Assembly: GCA_910578785.1 (NCBI GenBank)
Contig: CAJTSJ010000009.1
Coordinates: forward strand, 1 to 64,000
Origin: an uncultured Muribaculum sp.
GTDB lineage: Bacteria; Bacteroidota; Bacteroidia; Bacteroidales; Muribaculaceae
DNA: 64,000 bases
Reading direction: 5' to 3'
Part shown: positions 9,528 through 17,200 of the stretch, one piece after another
How the letters are laid out: each line of letters begins with the position of its first letter
How positions within the stretch are numbered: the first letter of the stretch is position 1
Position numbers and translations under genes: made by a program
The notes under the pieces: model-generated
The model's input: the letters and a program-made list of their open reading frames with translations, nothing else
Databases searched by the model: none
Told to the model about the DNA's origin: nothing

Positions 9528-11210
9528 ATGAAATCGTTATTAAAATTCTTATTATCACTGTCATTGCCGATATCGGTGTTCCAGGCGCAAGCGCAGGAGG
9601 TGAAGATCGAGGTCAACACAGGCGACAAAATCGAGGAGATGAAGCCAATCTGGGCGTGGTTCGGCTACGATGAGCCCAACTACACCTACATGAAGGACGG
9701 GCGCAAGCTTCTGACGGAGCTGTCAGAACTGAGCTATGTACCTGTTAACGTCAGGGCACATAATCTCCTTACTTCCGGCGACGGTACGGCCGCGCTGAAG
9801 TGGGGTTCGACAAACGCATACACCGAGGACAAAAAAGGCCGTCCGGTTTATAACTGGACCATAGTGGACAGCATCTTTGACACATACATAGAACGGGGCA
9901 TGAAACCTTTGGTGGAAATCGGATTCATGCCGGAGGCTCTTTCGTCGAAGCCTGATCCATACAGGCACTACTGGACTCCAAACAGCAACTACAATGACAT
10001 ATATACAGGCTGGACACATCCGCCAAAGGACTATAACAAGTGGCGCGACCTTATATACAACTGGGTCAAGCACAGCGTCGAGCGTTACGGCAAGGATGAA
10101 GTGGTGTCATGGTACTGGGAGGTCTGGAATGAACCTAATATCGGATATTGGAGCGGTAGTTTCGACGAATACTGCAAGATGTACGACTATGCAGCCGACG
10201 GACTCAAGAAGGCCCTTCCGGAAGCCAAGATAGGTGGGCCGGAAACTACAGACCCGTCGCATAAGGGAGCCGCCGACTATCTAAGACGATTCCTGGAGCA
10301 CTGCGTACGCGGTAAGAACTACGCTACAGGAAAGACCGGTTCTCCGATTGATTACATCGCATTTCACGCCAAAGGTGGCCCGAGAGTGGTGGACGGAAGG
10401 GTCCGCATGAACATCGGACGCCAGCTCAACAATATTGACAAGGGCTTTGAGGTCATAGCCGAATTTCCGGAGCTTAAGGATGTTCCGGTAGTAATCGGCG
10501 AATCTGATCCGGAGGGTTGCGCGGCATGTTCAGTGAAGTTCCATCCGTCAAACGCCTATCGCAACGGCACCATGTATTCAAGCTATACGGCCTCGTCGTT
10601 TGCCCGCAAGTATGACCTTGCCCGCAAGCATGGAGTGAACTTCATCGGAGCCGTCACCTGGGCGTTCGAGTTCGAGGACCAGGACTGGTTCGCCGGATTC
10701 CGCGACCTGGCGACCAACGGTGTCGACAAGCCGGTGCTTAACGTCTTCAGGATGTACGGACTGATGGGCGGTGACATTGTCAGGGTCAACTCGTCGGCTC
10801 CGTTGAGCGCGGAAGAGATGACCGAGAACAGCGTCCGCACCGCACCCGACGTCAATGCCCTTGCGTCGGTCAACGGCAACAGCGTAGCTGTCATGGTGTG
10901 GAACTACCACGACGACGACAACATCGAAGTGGCCCCTGCCGATGTCGAGCTTCAGGTCAACGACCTTGCTGTCGGTCAGGTTCTTGTCACCCACTACCGC
11001 GTGGACCAGGACCACAGCAACTCATATACTCTATGGAAAGAGATGGGTTCGCCCCAGAATCCAACCGAAGAGCAGATAAAGGAGCTTGAACGTGCGGGCC
11101 AGCTCGAGATGCTGACTTCTCCGGAATGGTGCAAGGTGAATGACGGAAAGGTCAATCTTGACTTCACGCTTCCCCGTCAGGGAGTCTCGCTGGTGAAACT
11201 TACATGGTAG
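9528..11210 (+). CDS. GH39-family glycoside hydrolase, copy 2
   Basis: 560 aa, the same length as copy 1 and co-linear with it; predicted catalytic residues Glu202 (WNEPN) and about Glu325 (IGESDPEG) are conserved. The signal peptide ends near QAQAQ and differs in sequence from copy 1. Substitutions cluster in the catalytic half: GYWSGSFDEY for GYFSGSFDEY, GFMPEALSSKP for GFMPQALSSNP, and the DPSHKGAADYLRRFLEHCVR region. Differences next to the acid/base could change the accepted subsite while the C-terminal domain is kept identical. The likely role is a second cleavage specificity on the same glycan; this is inference. Confidence 0.85.
   Translation: MKSLLKFLLSLSLPISVFQAQAQEVKIEVNTGDKIEEMKPIWAWFGYDEPNYTYMKDGRKLLTELSELSYVPVNVRAHNLLTSGDGTAALKWGSTNAYTEDKKGRPVYNWTIVDSIFDTYIERGMKPLVEIGFMPEALSSKPDPYRHYWTPNSNYNDIYTGWTHPPKDYNKWRDLIYNWVKHSVERYGKDEVVSWYWEVWNEPNIGYWSGSFDEYCKMYDYAADGLKKALPEAKIGGPETTDPSHKGAADYLRRFLEHCVRGKNYATGKTGSPIDYIAFHAKGGPRVVDGRVRMNIGRQLNNIDKGFEVIAEFPELKDVPVVIGESDPEGCAACSVKFHPSNAYRNGTMYSSYTASSFARKYDLARKHGVNFIGAVTWAFEFEDQDWFAGFRDLATNGVDKPVLNVFRMYGLMGGDIVRVNSSAPLSAEEMTENSVRTAPDVNALASVNGNSVAVMVWNYHDDDNIEVAPADVELQVNDLAVGQVLVTHYRVDQDHSNSYTLWKEMGSPQNPTEEQIKELERAGQLEMLTSPEWCKVNDGKVNLDFTLPRQGVSLVKLTW
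10804..11210 (+). repeat. 407-bp perfect repeat, copy 2
   Basis: Identical to 9054-9460 (offset 1750 bp). Perfect identity at silent sites points to a recent gene conversion rather than selection on the protein. Confidence 0.95.
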
Positions 11211-11229
11211 AAATTATAAATGATTAAAA

Positions 11230-11916
11230 ATGTCAGAAATGAAAAATTCAGATAAGAAGACACTGGGCATCATACATGCCGCACTCATATCAAGCAAATC
11301 AGTGCAACCGTATATAGACGAGATACTTCCCGACGTGGAGGTGGTGCATGTGGTAGACGACACGATACAGAACACCAATTTCGCGTGTGCTCCCGGCATA
11401 ATCCCGAAGACCAATTTCTTCAAATTCGCCACTTATGCACATTTTCTTGAAGAGGCCGGAGTGGATCTTGTCATGCTGGCGTGCTCTACATTCAACAGGG
11501 CCGTAGAGGTGGCTCGCCCGATGATCAACGTGCCGTTGCTTCAGATTGACCGCCCGATGATGGATTTGGCGGTAAGCCAAGGCTCCCGTATAGGACTTCT
11601 TGCCACGGTACCGACAACGGTTCCCGCTTCGGAGCGCCTGCTTCTGGAGGCGGCTAAAGACCAAAATAAAGAAATCTTCGTAGAGACGGTGCTTTGTTCA
11701 GACGCTTTCGCCGCCATCAAGCGCGGTGACGTGGACCTGCACAACAAAATGCTTTTAGAGCAAATAGACCGTCTGTCGGAGAAGGTGGATGCGATAGTTA
11801 TGGCCCAAGTGTCTATGAGCGCGCTCGAACCGATGCTGACCAACACCAAAGTGCCGGTATACAACAGCGGCCGTACAGGTTTTGAGAAGGCCCGTCAGAT
11901 CTTGGACTCACTTTAA
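11230..11916 (+). CDS. Asp/Glu/hydantoin racemase superfamily protein with a single active-site cysteine
   Basis: 228 aa cytoplasmic protein of the two-lobed Asp/Glu racemase fold. The first-lobe cysteine motif is present (VMLACSTFNRAVEVA). The position of the second-lobe cysteine reads VMAQVSMSALEP, with no cysteine. Two-base racemases of the family (MurI, aspartate racemase, hydantoin racemase) use both cysteines; single-cysteine relatives include arylmalonate decarboxylase, although there the retained Cys is in the other lobe. A decarboxylase, lyase or isomerase role on a small carboxylated or carbonyl compound is therefore more likely than amino-acid racemisation. It lies in an operon with an RpiB-like isomerase (12 bp on), DhaK and DhaL. 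No precise function can be assigned. Confidence 0.75.
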   Translation: MSEMKNSDKKTLGIIHAALISSKSVQPYIDEILPDVEVVHVVDDTIQNTNFACAPGIIPKTNFFKFATYAHFLEEAGVDLVMLACSTFNRAVEVARPMINVPLLQIDRPMMDLAVSQGSRIGLLATVPTTVPASERLLLEAAKDQNKEIFVETVLCSDAFAAIKRGDVDLHNKMLLEQIDRLSEKVDAIVMAQVSMSALEPMLTNTKVPVYNSGRTGFEKARQILDSL

Positions 11917-11928
11917 TAATTCAAGGTT

Positions 11929-12375
11929 ATGAAGATAGCTATAGGTTGTGATCCAAACGCCATGTCGCTCAAAAATACGTTGAAAGATACGTTGCTCGAC
12001 AATGGCTACGAAGTTGTTGATTTCGGCAGTGAAGACCCTATCTACGGAAATACTGCATTGAAGGTGGCCGTTGCCGTATCTGACAAGCAGTGTGACAGAG
12101 GCATACTGTTTTGTGGAACCGGACTGGGAATGAGTCTGGCGGCCAATAAAGTTCCCGGAGCTTACGCCGTGGTTTGTTCCGATAAATATTCTTTGGAACG
12201 GTCGATACTTAGCAACAATGCCAACATACTTGCCATCGGCGCGCAGGTGATGGGAGCTGAACTTGCCAAAACCAACGTTCTTGATTGGCTTAGACTTGAA
12301 TATGTCCATGGCGGGCGCTCAGAGTCAAAAATCAACAGGATTTATGCCATAGAGTCCGAGTATATGAAGAAGTAA
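11929..12375 (+). CDS. RpiB/LacA/LacB-family sugar-phosphate isomerase
   Basis: 148 aa, a usual length for RpiB/LacAB. The catalytic cysteine loop is intact (GILFCGTGLGMSLAANKVPG), as is the phosphate-loop Arg in HGGRSES. Compared with E. coli RpiB recalled from memory, the N-terminal GCDH is GCDPN here, the TDYPHYA segment is IYGNTA, and the ring-opening His in the RQHNDAN stretch is replaced (ILSNNAN). Loss of the ring-opening and pocket histidines argues against ribose-5-phosphate and for an open-chain substrate such as a tetrulose phosphate, as with the RpiB-family enzymes of erythritol/threitol pathways. Its position four genes before dhaK and dhaL fits that idea. Confidence 0.85.
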   Translation: MKIAIGCDPNAMSLKNTLKDTLLDNGYEVVDFGSEDPIYGNTALKVAVAVSDKQCDRGILFCGTGLGMSLAANKVPGAYAVVCSDKYSLERSILSNNANILAIGAQVMGAELAKTNVLDWLRLEYVHGGRSESKINRIYAIESEYMKK

Positions 12376-12378
12376 TCC

Positions 12379-13437
12379 ATGGCTATGGAATCGTTATTGT
12401 TTGATAAAGAGATACTTTTTCATCTGCCGGACGTGTATGCCGTAAATGCGATGTCTGTGGATGGCGGCATGATAGTAATGGCCGGTTCGGAGACAAGGCA
12501 TCTGCCGTGTGTGATGTCATATCCGTTATTAAATAAGGAGGAAATCGTCAACTGCCTCGGGGGAATGATGAGCATCAACCCCGTGGCGGACGACGGTTCC
12601 AAACTCGTGTCAGTCATGGGATTGTTCCCTGGTTTCAATGGGCTGGAGGGAGGCATTTATTCTCACGTCAGGGACAACGGGGCGTGGAATACCCGATTGC
12701 TGTTTCCGCTTCCGTTTGCCCACAGATGCGATGTCTTGAACCGTGACGGCAGACGCTATGTGTTCATGGCAAGCGTCAGCAAGCATAAAGCAAATCCTGA
12801 TGACTGGAGCATGCCGGGTGAGACATATTGCGGAGTGTATAATAAATCGACCGGATGTCTTGATGACATCACGTGTATTGATGCCTCGCTCACCCGTAAC
12901 CACGGGATGCTTAAATATGAATTGCCTGGAAGTGGCCGGGAGAGCATATACGTGTCCGGCCGGGAAGGAATCTATGAATATGACGTGGTGTCGGGTAGAA
13001 TAGAATCAAGGCGGATATTTGACGGAGAAGTCAGCGAATTTGCATTTGTCGACATCAACGGTGACGGCAACGTCGAGCTTGTCACGATTGAACCTTTCCA
13101 TGGCAACAGACTCAATGTCTACCGTCCGGAAGGGAACGATGGATGGATGCAGATTTTCAGTCATACTCTGGCGTTCGGCCATGGGCTGAGTGCAGGAACA
13201 TTGGACGGCAAACCGCTAATCGCAGTGGGCAACAGGCGGGGTGATGCTTCGCTGATAGTGTTCGGCTACGATAAAGAATCGGAATCGATAGAAAAAGTAT
13301 ACGAGGAGCCCGGAACGGGAACCACCCAGAGTCTTTTCGTTGTCTGCAACGGAGTTAGCGGAATACTGTGCGCCAATCAGGCAAAACAGGAAGTAGTAAT
13401 TTATAAATTGATAAAAAATGAACAATATAGTAAATGA
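12379..13437 (+). CDS. Cytoplasmic beta-propeller-like protein of unknown function
   Basis: 352 aa, not recognised as a named family. It has no signal peptide or membrane segment. Repeating beta-rich units with aromatic and glycine turns, and one calcium-type FG-GAP/VCBS-like loop (FVDINGDGNVELVTIE, residues about 214-229), suggest a propeller fold. Several His residues (FAHRCD, NHGML, GHGLS) at regular spacing could line a central metal site. It is tightly packed between an isomerase (3 bp) and a cupin (20-bp overlap), so it is very probably an enzyme of the same pathway, such as a lyase, lactonase or epimerase. That is inference from context only. Confidence 0.6.
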   Translation: MAMESLLFDKEILFHLPDVYAVNAMSVDGGMIVMAGSETRHLPCVMSYPLLNKEEIVNCLGGMMSINPVADDGSKLVSVMGLFPGFNGLEGGIYSHVRDNGAWNTRLLFPLPFAHRCDVLNRDGRRYVFMASVSKHKANPDDWSMPGETYCGVYNKSTGCLDDITCIDASLTRNHGMLKYELPGSGRESIYVSGREGIYEYDVVSGRIESRRIFDGEVSEFAFVDINGDGNVELVTIEPFHGNRLNVYRPEGNDGWMQIFSHTLAFGHGLSAGTLDGKPLIAVGNRRGDASLIVFGYDKESESIEKVYEEPGTGTTQSLFVVCNGVSGILCANQAKQEVVIYKLIKNEQYSK

Positions 13438-13810
13438 ACGTGACATTCAGGTTCAGCATTTGCCGGGACGTGATCTTTGGTGGCTTTTTACACCTGAAAT
13501 GAAAGTATCGGAATCTTTTTCGATGAATGTGGTAAATATAAAGCCGGGCGCTACAGTGTCGCCCGCGCACTCCCATCCGACAAAGGAGGAGATTATATAC
13601 GTGGTTTCCGGAACCGGAAAAGCGTATATTGACGGCAAGGTCCATGATATTTCCGGCGGCACGGCGGTATTGTTTCCCAAAGGGTCGATACACATGTTGC
13701 GCAACACCGGGGATGTTGATATGAAGGTGTGCTGCTTCTTTACGCCTCAGGCCACTATGGCCGACTATGAGTTTCATGAATCGGTCGTTTTTCCCGAAAA
13801 TCAGAATTGA
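13418..13810 (+). CDS. Small single-domain cupin
   Basis: 130 aa Cupin_2 protein. Motif 1 supplies the metal ligands PAHSHPTKEEIIYVVSGTG (His, His, Glu) and motif 2 ends in FPKGSIHMLRN (His), so a complete 3-His/1-Glu metal site is present. Its start overlaps the preceding gene by 20 bp and its stop lies 2 bp before the ATG of dhaK: translational coupling is likely. Cupins of this size act as sugar isomerases, epimerases or small-molecule binders; here it may convert or bind the kinase substrate. Confidence 0.85.
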   Translation: MNNIVNERDIQVQHLPGRDLWWLFTPEMKVSESFSMNVVNIKPGATVSPAHSHPTKEEIIYVVSGTGKAYIDGKVHDISGGTAVLFPKGSIHMLRNTGDVDMKVCCFFTPQATMADYEFHESVVFPENQN

Positions 13811-13812
13811 AT

Positions 13813-14811
13813 ATGCAACGTATAATAAATAATCCGGACAGAGTGGTTGAGGACATGCTTGAGGGCTTTTTATTCGCCCATTCCGACATAGTCTCGCCAA
13901 CAGCCAATCCAAGGGTGATAAAATATGTGAACGCTCCTGTCAAGGATAAGGTGGGAATAGTAACCGGCGGCGGTTCGGGGCATAAACCTGCATTTATCGG
14001 GTATATAGGAAAGAATATGGTTGATGCAGTCGCGGTAGGCGAAATCTTTTCGTCGCCGACTGCCGTGGCTTTTTTAGACGCATTCAAGGCCGCTGATTCG
14101 GGGAAAGGTGTAGCTTGCCTTTACGGCAATTATTCCGGCGACAACATGAATGTCAGAATGGCGAGGATGCTGGCCGAAGAGGAGGGTATCACTGTCAAGA
14201 CTGTGGTGGCCAATGACGATGTGGCATCTGCACCGAAGTCTGAGCGGGACAGGCGCAGAGGCGTGGCGGGTGAGATTGTGATGTGGAAGACTGCCGGAGC
14301 AAAAGCATCGCTTGGGTATAGCCTTGACGAGGTAATCGCTACGGCACAAAAGACGATAGATATGACGCGCAGCATAGGAATCGGACTGAGTCCATGTACG
14401 ATTCCGGCTGTAGGCAAACCAAACTTTTCGATAGAACCCGGTAAGATGGAACTCGGTATCGGTCATCACGGTGAACCGGGAATAACGGTAGTTCCGGTCG
14501 AACCGTCGGCAGGAATGGCCGAGACTTGCCTGAGGCATATTCTTGACGATCTGGAATTGACCGCCGGCGATGATGTGGCGGTGATTGTTTCCGGACTTGG
14601 CTCTACTCCGGTGATGGAGCTGTACATATTTTTCAACGATGTGGTAAAAGAGCTTACCTCGAGGAACATAACTGTCCATAGGGCTTATGTCGGCAATTAT
14701 TTTACTTCGCTTGACATGATGGGAGTGACATTGAGTGTGCTTAAGCTTGACGATGAGCTCCGTGAACTGATCGATATGAGTGCAGATGCAGTTAATTTAA
14801 AACAGATTTAG
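13813..14811 (+). CDS. dhaK: Dihydroxyacetone kinase, DhaK subunit (possibly a tetrulose kinase)
   Basis: 332 aa. The ketose-binding subunit: GGGSGHKP carries the His that activates the substrate hydroxyl, NYSGDNMN carries the Asp, and GIGHHGEPG carries the His that forms the covalent hemiaminal with the ketone. Compared with the usual GGGSGHEP the Glu is Lys, a change close to the pocket. I chose the ATG at 13813 rather than the TTG two codons earlier. dhaL follows by 1 bp. The usual reaction is phosphorylation of dihydroxyacetone, but relatives phosphorylate D- or L-erythrulose, and the RpiB-like neighbour makes a C4 substrate plausible. Confidence 0.88.
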   Translation: MQRIINNPDRVVEDMLEGFLFAHSDIVSPTANPRVIKYVNAPVKDKVGIVTGGGSGHKPAFIGYIGKNMVDAVAVGEIFSSPTAVAFLDAFKAADSGKGVACLYGNYSGDNMNVRMARMLAEEEGITVKTVVANDDVASAPKSERDRRRGVAGEIVMWKTAGAKASLGYSLDEVIATAQKTIDMTRSIGIGLSPCTIPAVGKPNFSIEPGKMELGIGHHGEPGITVVPVEPSAGMAETCLRHILDDLELTAGDDVAVIVSGLGSTPVMELYIFFNDVVKELTSRNITVHRAYVGNYFTSLDMMGVTLSVLKLDDELRELIDMSADAVNLKQI

Positions 14812-14812
14812 G

Positions 14813-15454
14813 ATGAAGAGCTTTTCAAATAAAGGAAATGCATCCATAGTCATGGATATTATAGATGCAATAAAGAGTAATAAAAATTATCTGAGCGACA
14901 TCGACGGACTGATTGGCGACGGCGATCACGGTATCAATATGAACAAGGGGTTCTCTATTGCCGGTCAGAGGATTTCAGATGACGAGACGTTTTCGTCGGC
15001 AATGAAGATTCTCGGCGATACGTTGTTGCTCGAAATCGGAGGATCGATGGGGCCGATTTACGGAACGTTTTTCCGCACGTGCGCGCTTAAAACCAAAGAT
15101 CTTGAGGAGATTGTCGCTCCGGAGTTCTGTGCAATGCTTGAATCCGCCAATGAGAAGGTGAAAGGCATAGGAGGAGCCAAAGTCGGCGACAAGACCCTGA
15201 TAGATACTCTCGAACCTGCCGTATGTGCGATGAAAAGTGCCGTGGCCGACGGACTGGACTTTAAAGAGGCTCTGTCCGTGGCATCGGAGGCCGCAGAGAA
15301 CGGCAAGGAATCTACAAAAGGAATGGTTGCTAAAATCGGACGTGCGTCACGTCTTGGCGAACGTTCGAGGGGCGTATTGGATGCCGGAGCAACGTCCTGC
15401 TGCATAATATTGAAGTCGATGATGGAATCAGTGTCTGAAAAACTCGGAAACTGA
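14813..15454 (+). CDS. dhaL: Dihydroxyacetone kinase, DhaL nucleotide-binding subunit
   Basis: 213 aa, standard DhaL length. The Mg/ADP-binding Asp motif IGDGDHGINMNKGF (residues about 34-47) and GGSMGPIYGTFF are intact, as is the GAKVGDKTLIDTL-type helix (GGAKVGDKTLIDTLEPA). Separate DhaK and DhaL are typical of PTS-dependent enzymes that need DhaM, but no dhaM gene is present here, so the donor may be ATP or a DhaM encoded elsewhere. It is the last gene before a 210-bp gap and the TRAP genes. Confidence 0.88.
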   Translation: MKSFSNKGNASIVMDIIDAIKSNKNYLSDIDGLIGDGDHGINMNKGFSIAGQRISDDETFSSAMKILGDTLLLEIGGSMGPIYGTFFRTCALKTKDLEEIVAPEFCAMLESANEKVKGIGGAKVGDKTLIDTLEPAVCAMKSAVADGLDFKEALSVASEAAENGKESTKGMVAKIGRASRLGERSRGVLDAGATSCCIILKSMMESVSEKLGN

Positions 15455-15664
15455 TGCTGTCGGTGTAACTTACTCCCGTTTATTGTAACGGAACATATCG
15501 GATATGCTTTGCGACTTTGCATCTACTGATAATAGAGGTTATTAGGTTGATATTTAGTTAGAAAATAAGGTATCATTGAGCTTGTTAAAAATAAATTATT
15601 CGTCCGAAGTGTTTCCGATATGTTTCTGTTATGATTTGATGACGGGATATATTTAGTGTTAGCC

Positions 15665-16747
15665 ATGAATTATTCAAATTTTTACTTGCTTTTGGTTGCG
15701 TTATTCGGAACGGTATTGTCCGGATGCGTCGGTAGCTCGACGTCGAGTACGGAGTTGCCCGGAGAAGAGCCTAAGCTTGTGTTTAGACTGAGCAATGAGC
15801 TAAAGCCCGACAGCTATGTCTGGGAGGTCTCAAACATATTCAAGAACGAATTGGAGAAGGAGTCTCCGGACGGATCGGTGAAGGCCGGAGAGATCAAGGT
15901 GGTCTTTTATGACCAGGGCATGATCGGAGGAGAGCGTCAATTACTTGAAAGCTGTTTTTTTGACGTTATAGAGATGGTGCAGGTCAACTCGTCGGTGCTT
16001 ACGACCCTCGATCCTGCGTTCAGCATACTGGATTTGCCTTATCTGTTTCTCGATGAAGACCAGCACACCGAGGTCCTTTACGGAGAAATAGGCGGCAACA
16101 TGCTCGGCCGTCTGGAAAAGTACAATTTGTGCGGTCTGGGATTTTACAGTACCGGTTTTAGAAATTTATTCTATAAATCGTCAAAAGACCATTCCGACAT
16201 AAAGTCGCCTTCGGATTTGAGCGGACTTAAAATAAGGGTTATGGAAAGTCCTATAATGATTAGCTCCGTCAACTCAATCGGCCCCACGGCTACTCCGATT
16301 CCGTTTTCCGAATTGTTTCAGTCGATAAAAACCGGTGTGGTGGATGGAGCCGAGAACTGTGCGCCGATATTTATGTCATACAAATATACCGAGGCCGGGT
16401 GCAACCAGTTTACTCTTACGGAGCATTTTGCCAATCAGCACATGATCATAGCCAATAAAAAGTGGTTTGACGGATTGGACGAAAAGTATCGGAAGCGTAT
16501 AAGGGAAGCCGTAGCCGTAGCACAGAATGAGTTCGGCAAAATATGGAACAAGACTTTAGATGATGCATACGCCGCAATGGGCAGTGAAGGAGTAAATATA
16601 AACCATGTCAAGGACAAAACCCCGTTTGTAGAAATGTCGGGAAGTGTCATTGAATCGTTCAGGAAAAAGTATCCGGAAGAATCGGCGCAGTTTCTTGACA
16701 AGATAATTGAAGTAAGAAGTCGGACAGAAAAAGAGAATGAAGTATGA
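15665..16747 (+). CDS. dctP: TRAP transporter substrate-binding lipoprotein (DctP family)
   Basis: 360 aa. Lipoprotein signal MNYSNFYLLLVALFGTVLSG with Cys21, so it is probably anchored to the outer face of the inner membrane instead of soluble, as in many Bacteroidetes. The DctP core includes GLKIRVMESP, whose Arg normally forms the salt bridge with a substrate carboxylate, and PFSELFQSIKTGVVDGAEN. The ligand is therefore probably an organic or sugar acid. I chose ATG 15665; a GTG three codons earlier is possible. It overlaps dctQ by 4 bp (ATGA). Confidence 0.92.
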   Translation: MNYSNFYLLLVALFGTVLSGCVGSSTSSTELPGEEPKLVFRLSNELKPDSYVWEVSNIFKNELEKESPDGSVKAGEIKVVFYDQGMIGGERQLLESCFFDVIEMVQVNSSVLTTLDPAFSILDLPYLFLDEDQHTEVLYGEIGGNMLGRLEKYNLCGLGFYSTGFRNLFYKSSKDHSDIKSPSDLSGLKIRVMESPIMISSVNSIGPTATPIPFSELFQSIKTGVVDGAENCAPIFMSYKYTEAGCNQFTLTEHFANQHMIIANKKWFDGLDEKYRKRIREAVAVAQNEFGKIWNKTLDDAYAAMGSEGVNINHVKDKTPFVEMSGSVIESFRKKYPEESAQFLDKIIEVRSRTEKENEV

Positions 16748-17196
16748 AACGATTTAATTTATGTCTTGAATACACGCTCTTTCTGATAATCGGCGTGATG
16801 TCGTTCAGTATGGCAATCAATGTGTTCTGCCGTTTCTGTCTTGGATTCTCAATATCGTGGGCCGACGAGTTGTCGCAGTCGCTTATGGTTTGGCTGACAT
16901 TCCTTGGTGCGGCGATTGCCGTCAGGGAGGGTCTGCACTATTCGTTCAACTATATAGAACAACGGCTTGGAGGCAAATGGAAGAAAGCTTTCATGATGCT
17001 CAATAAGAGCATCACTCTGACGGTCATTCTTCTGTTGTTTATCGGTAGCGTAATTGTCACAGCCGGTGTTGTCTCGTGGGATATGCCGGCGCTTGAAATC
17101 AGCAGGTCGTGGGTGTACGGGGCATCGGTAGTCGGATGTCTGTTTATGCTGATTTATGCGGTAATAGATATTGTTTCACATATTAAATCACATTGA
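16744..17196 (+). CDS. dctQ: TRAP transporter small membrane subunit (DctQ)
   Basis: 150 aa with four membrane helices (about 10-30, 43-60, 88-108, 125-145) and the DctQ family segment FCLGFSISWADELSQSLMVW followed by GAAIAVREGLHY. It scaffolds the large DctM subunit. ATGA overlap with dctP upstream and only 4 bp to dctM. Confidence 0.92.
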   Translation: MKRFNLCLEYTLFLIIGVMSFSMAINVFCRFCLGFSISWADELSQSLMVWLTFLGAAIAVREGLHYSFNYIEQRLGGKWKKAFMMLNKSITLTVILLLFIGSVIVTAGVVSWDMPALEISRSWVYGASVVGCLFMLIYAVIDIVSHIKSH

Positions 17197-17200
17197 TTAT

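Noticed and set aside
11230..11916. Second glutamate racemase
   Set aside because: The second catalytic cysteine motif is missing and a proper murI exists at 52352.
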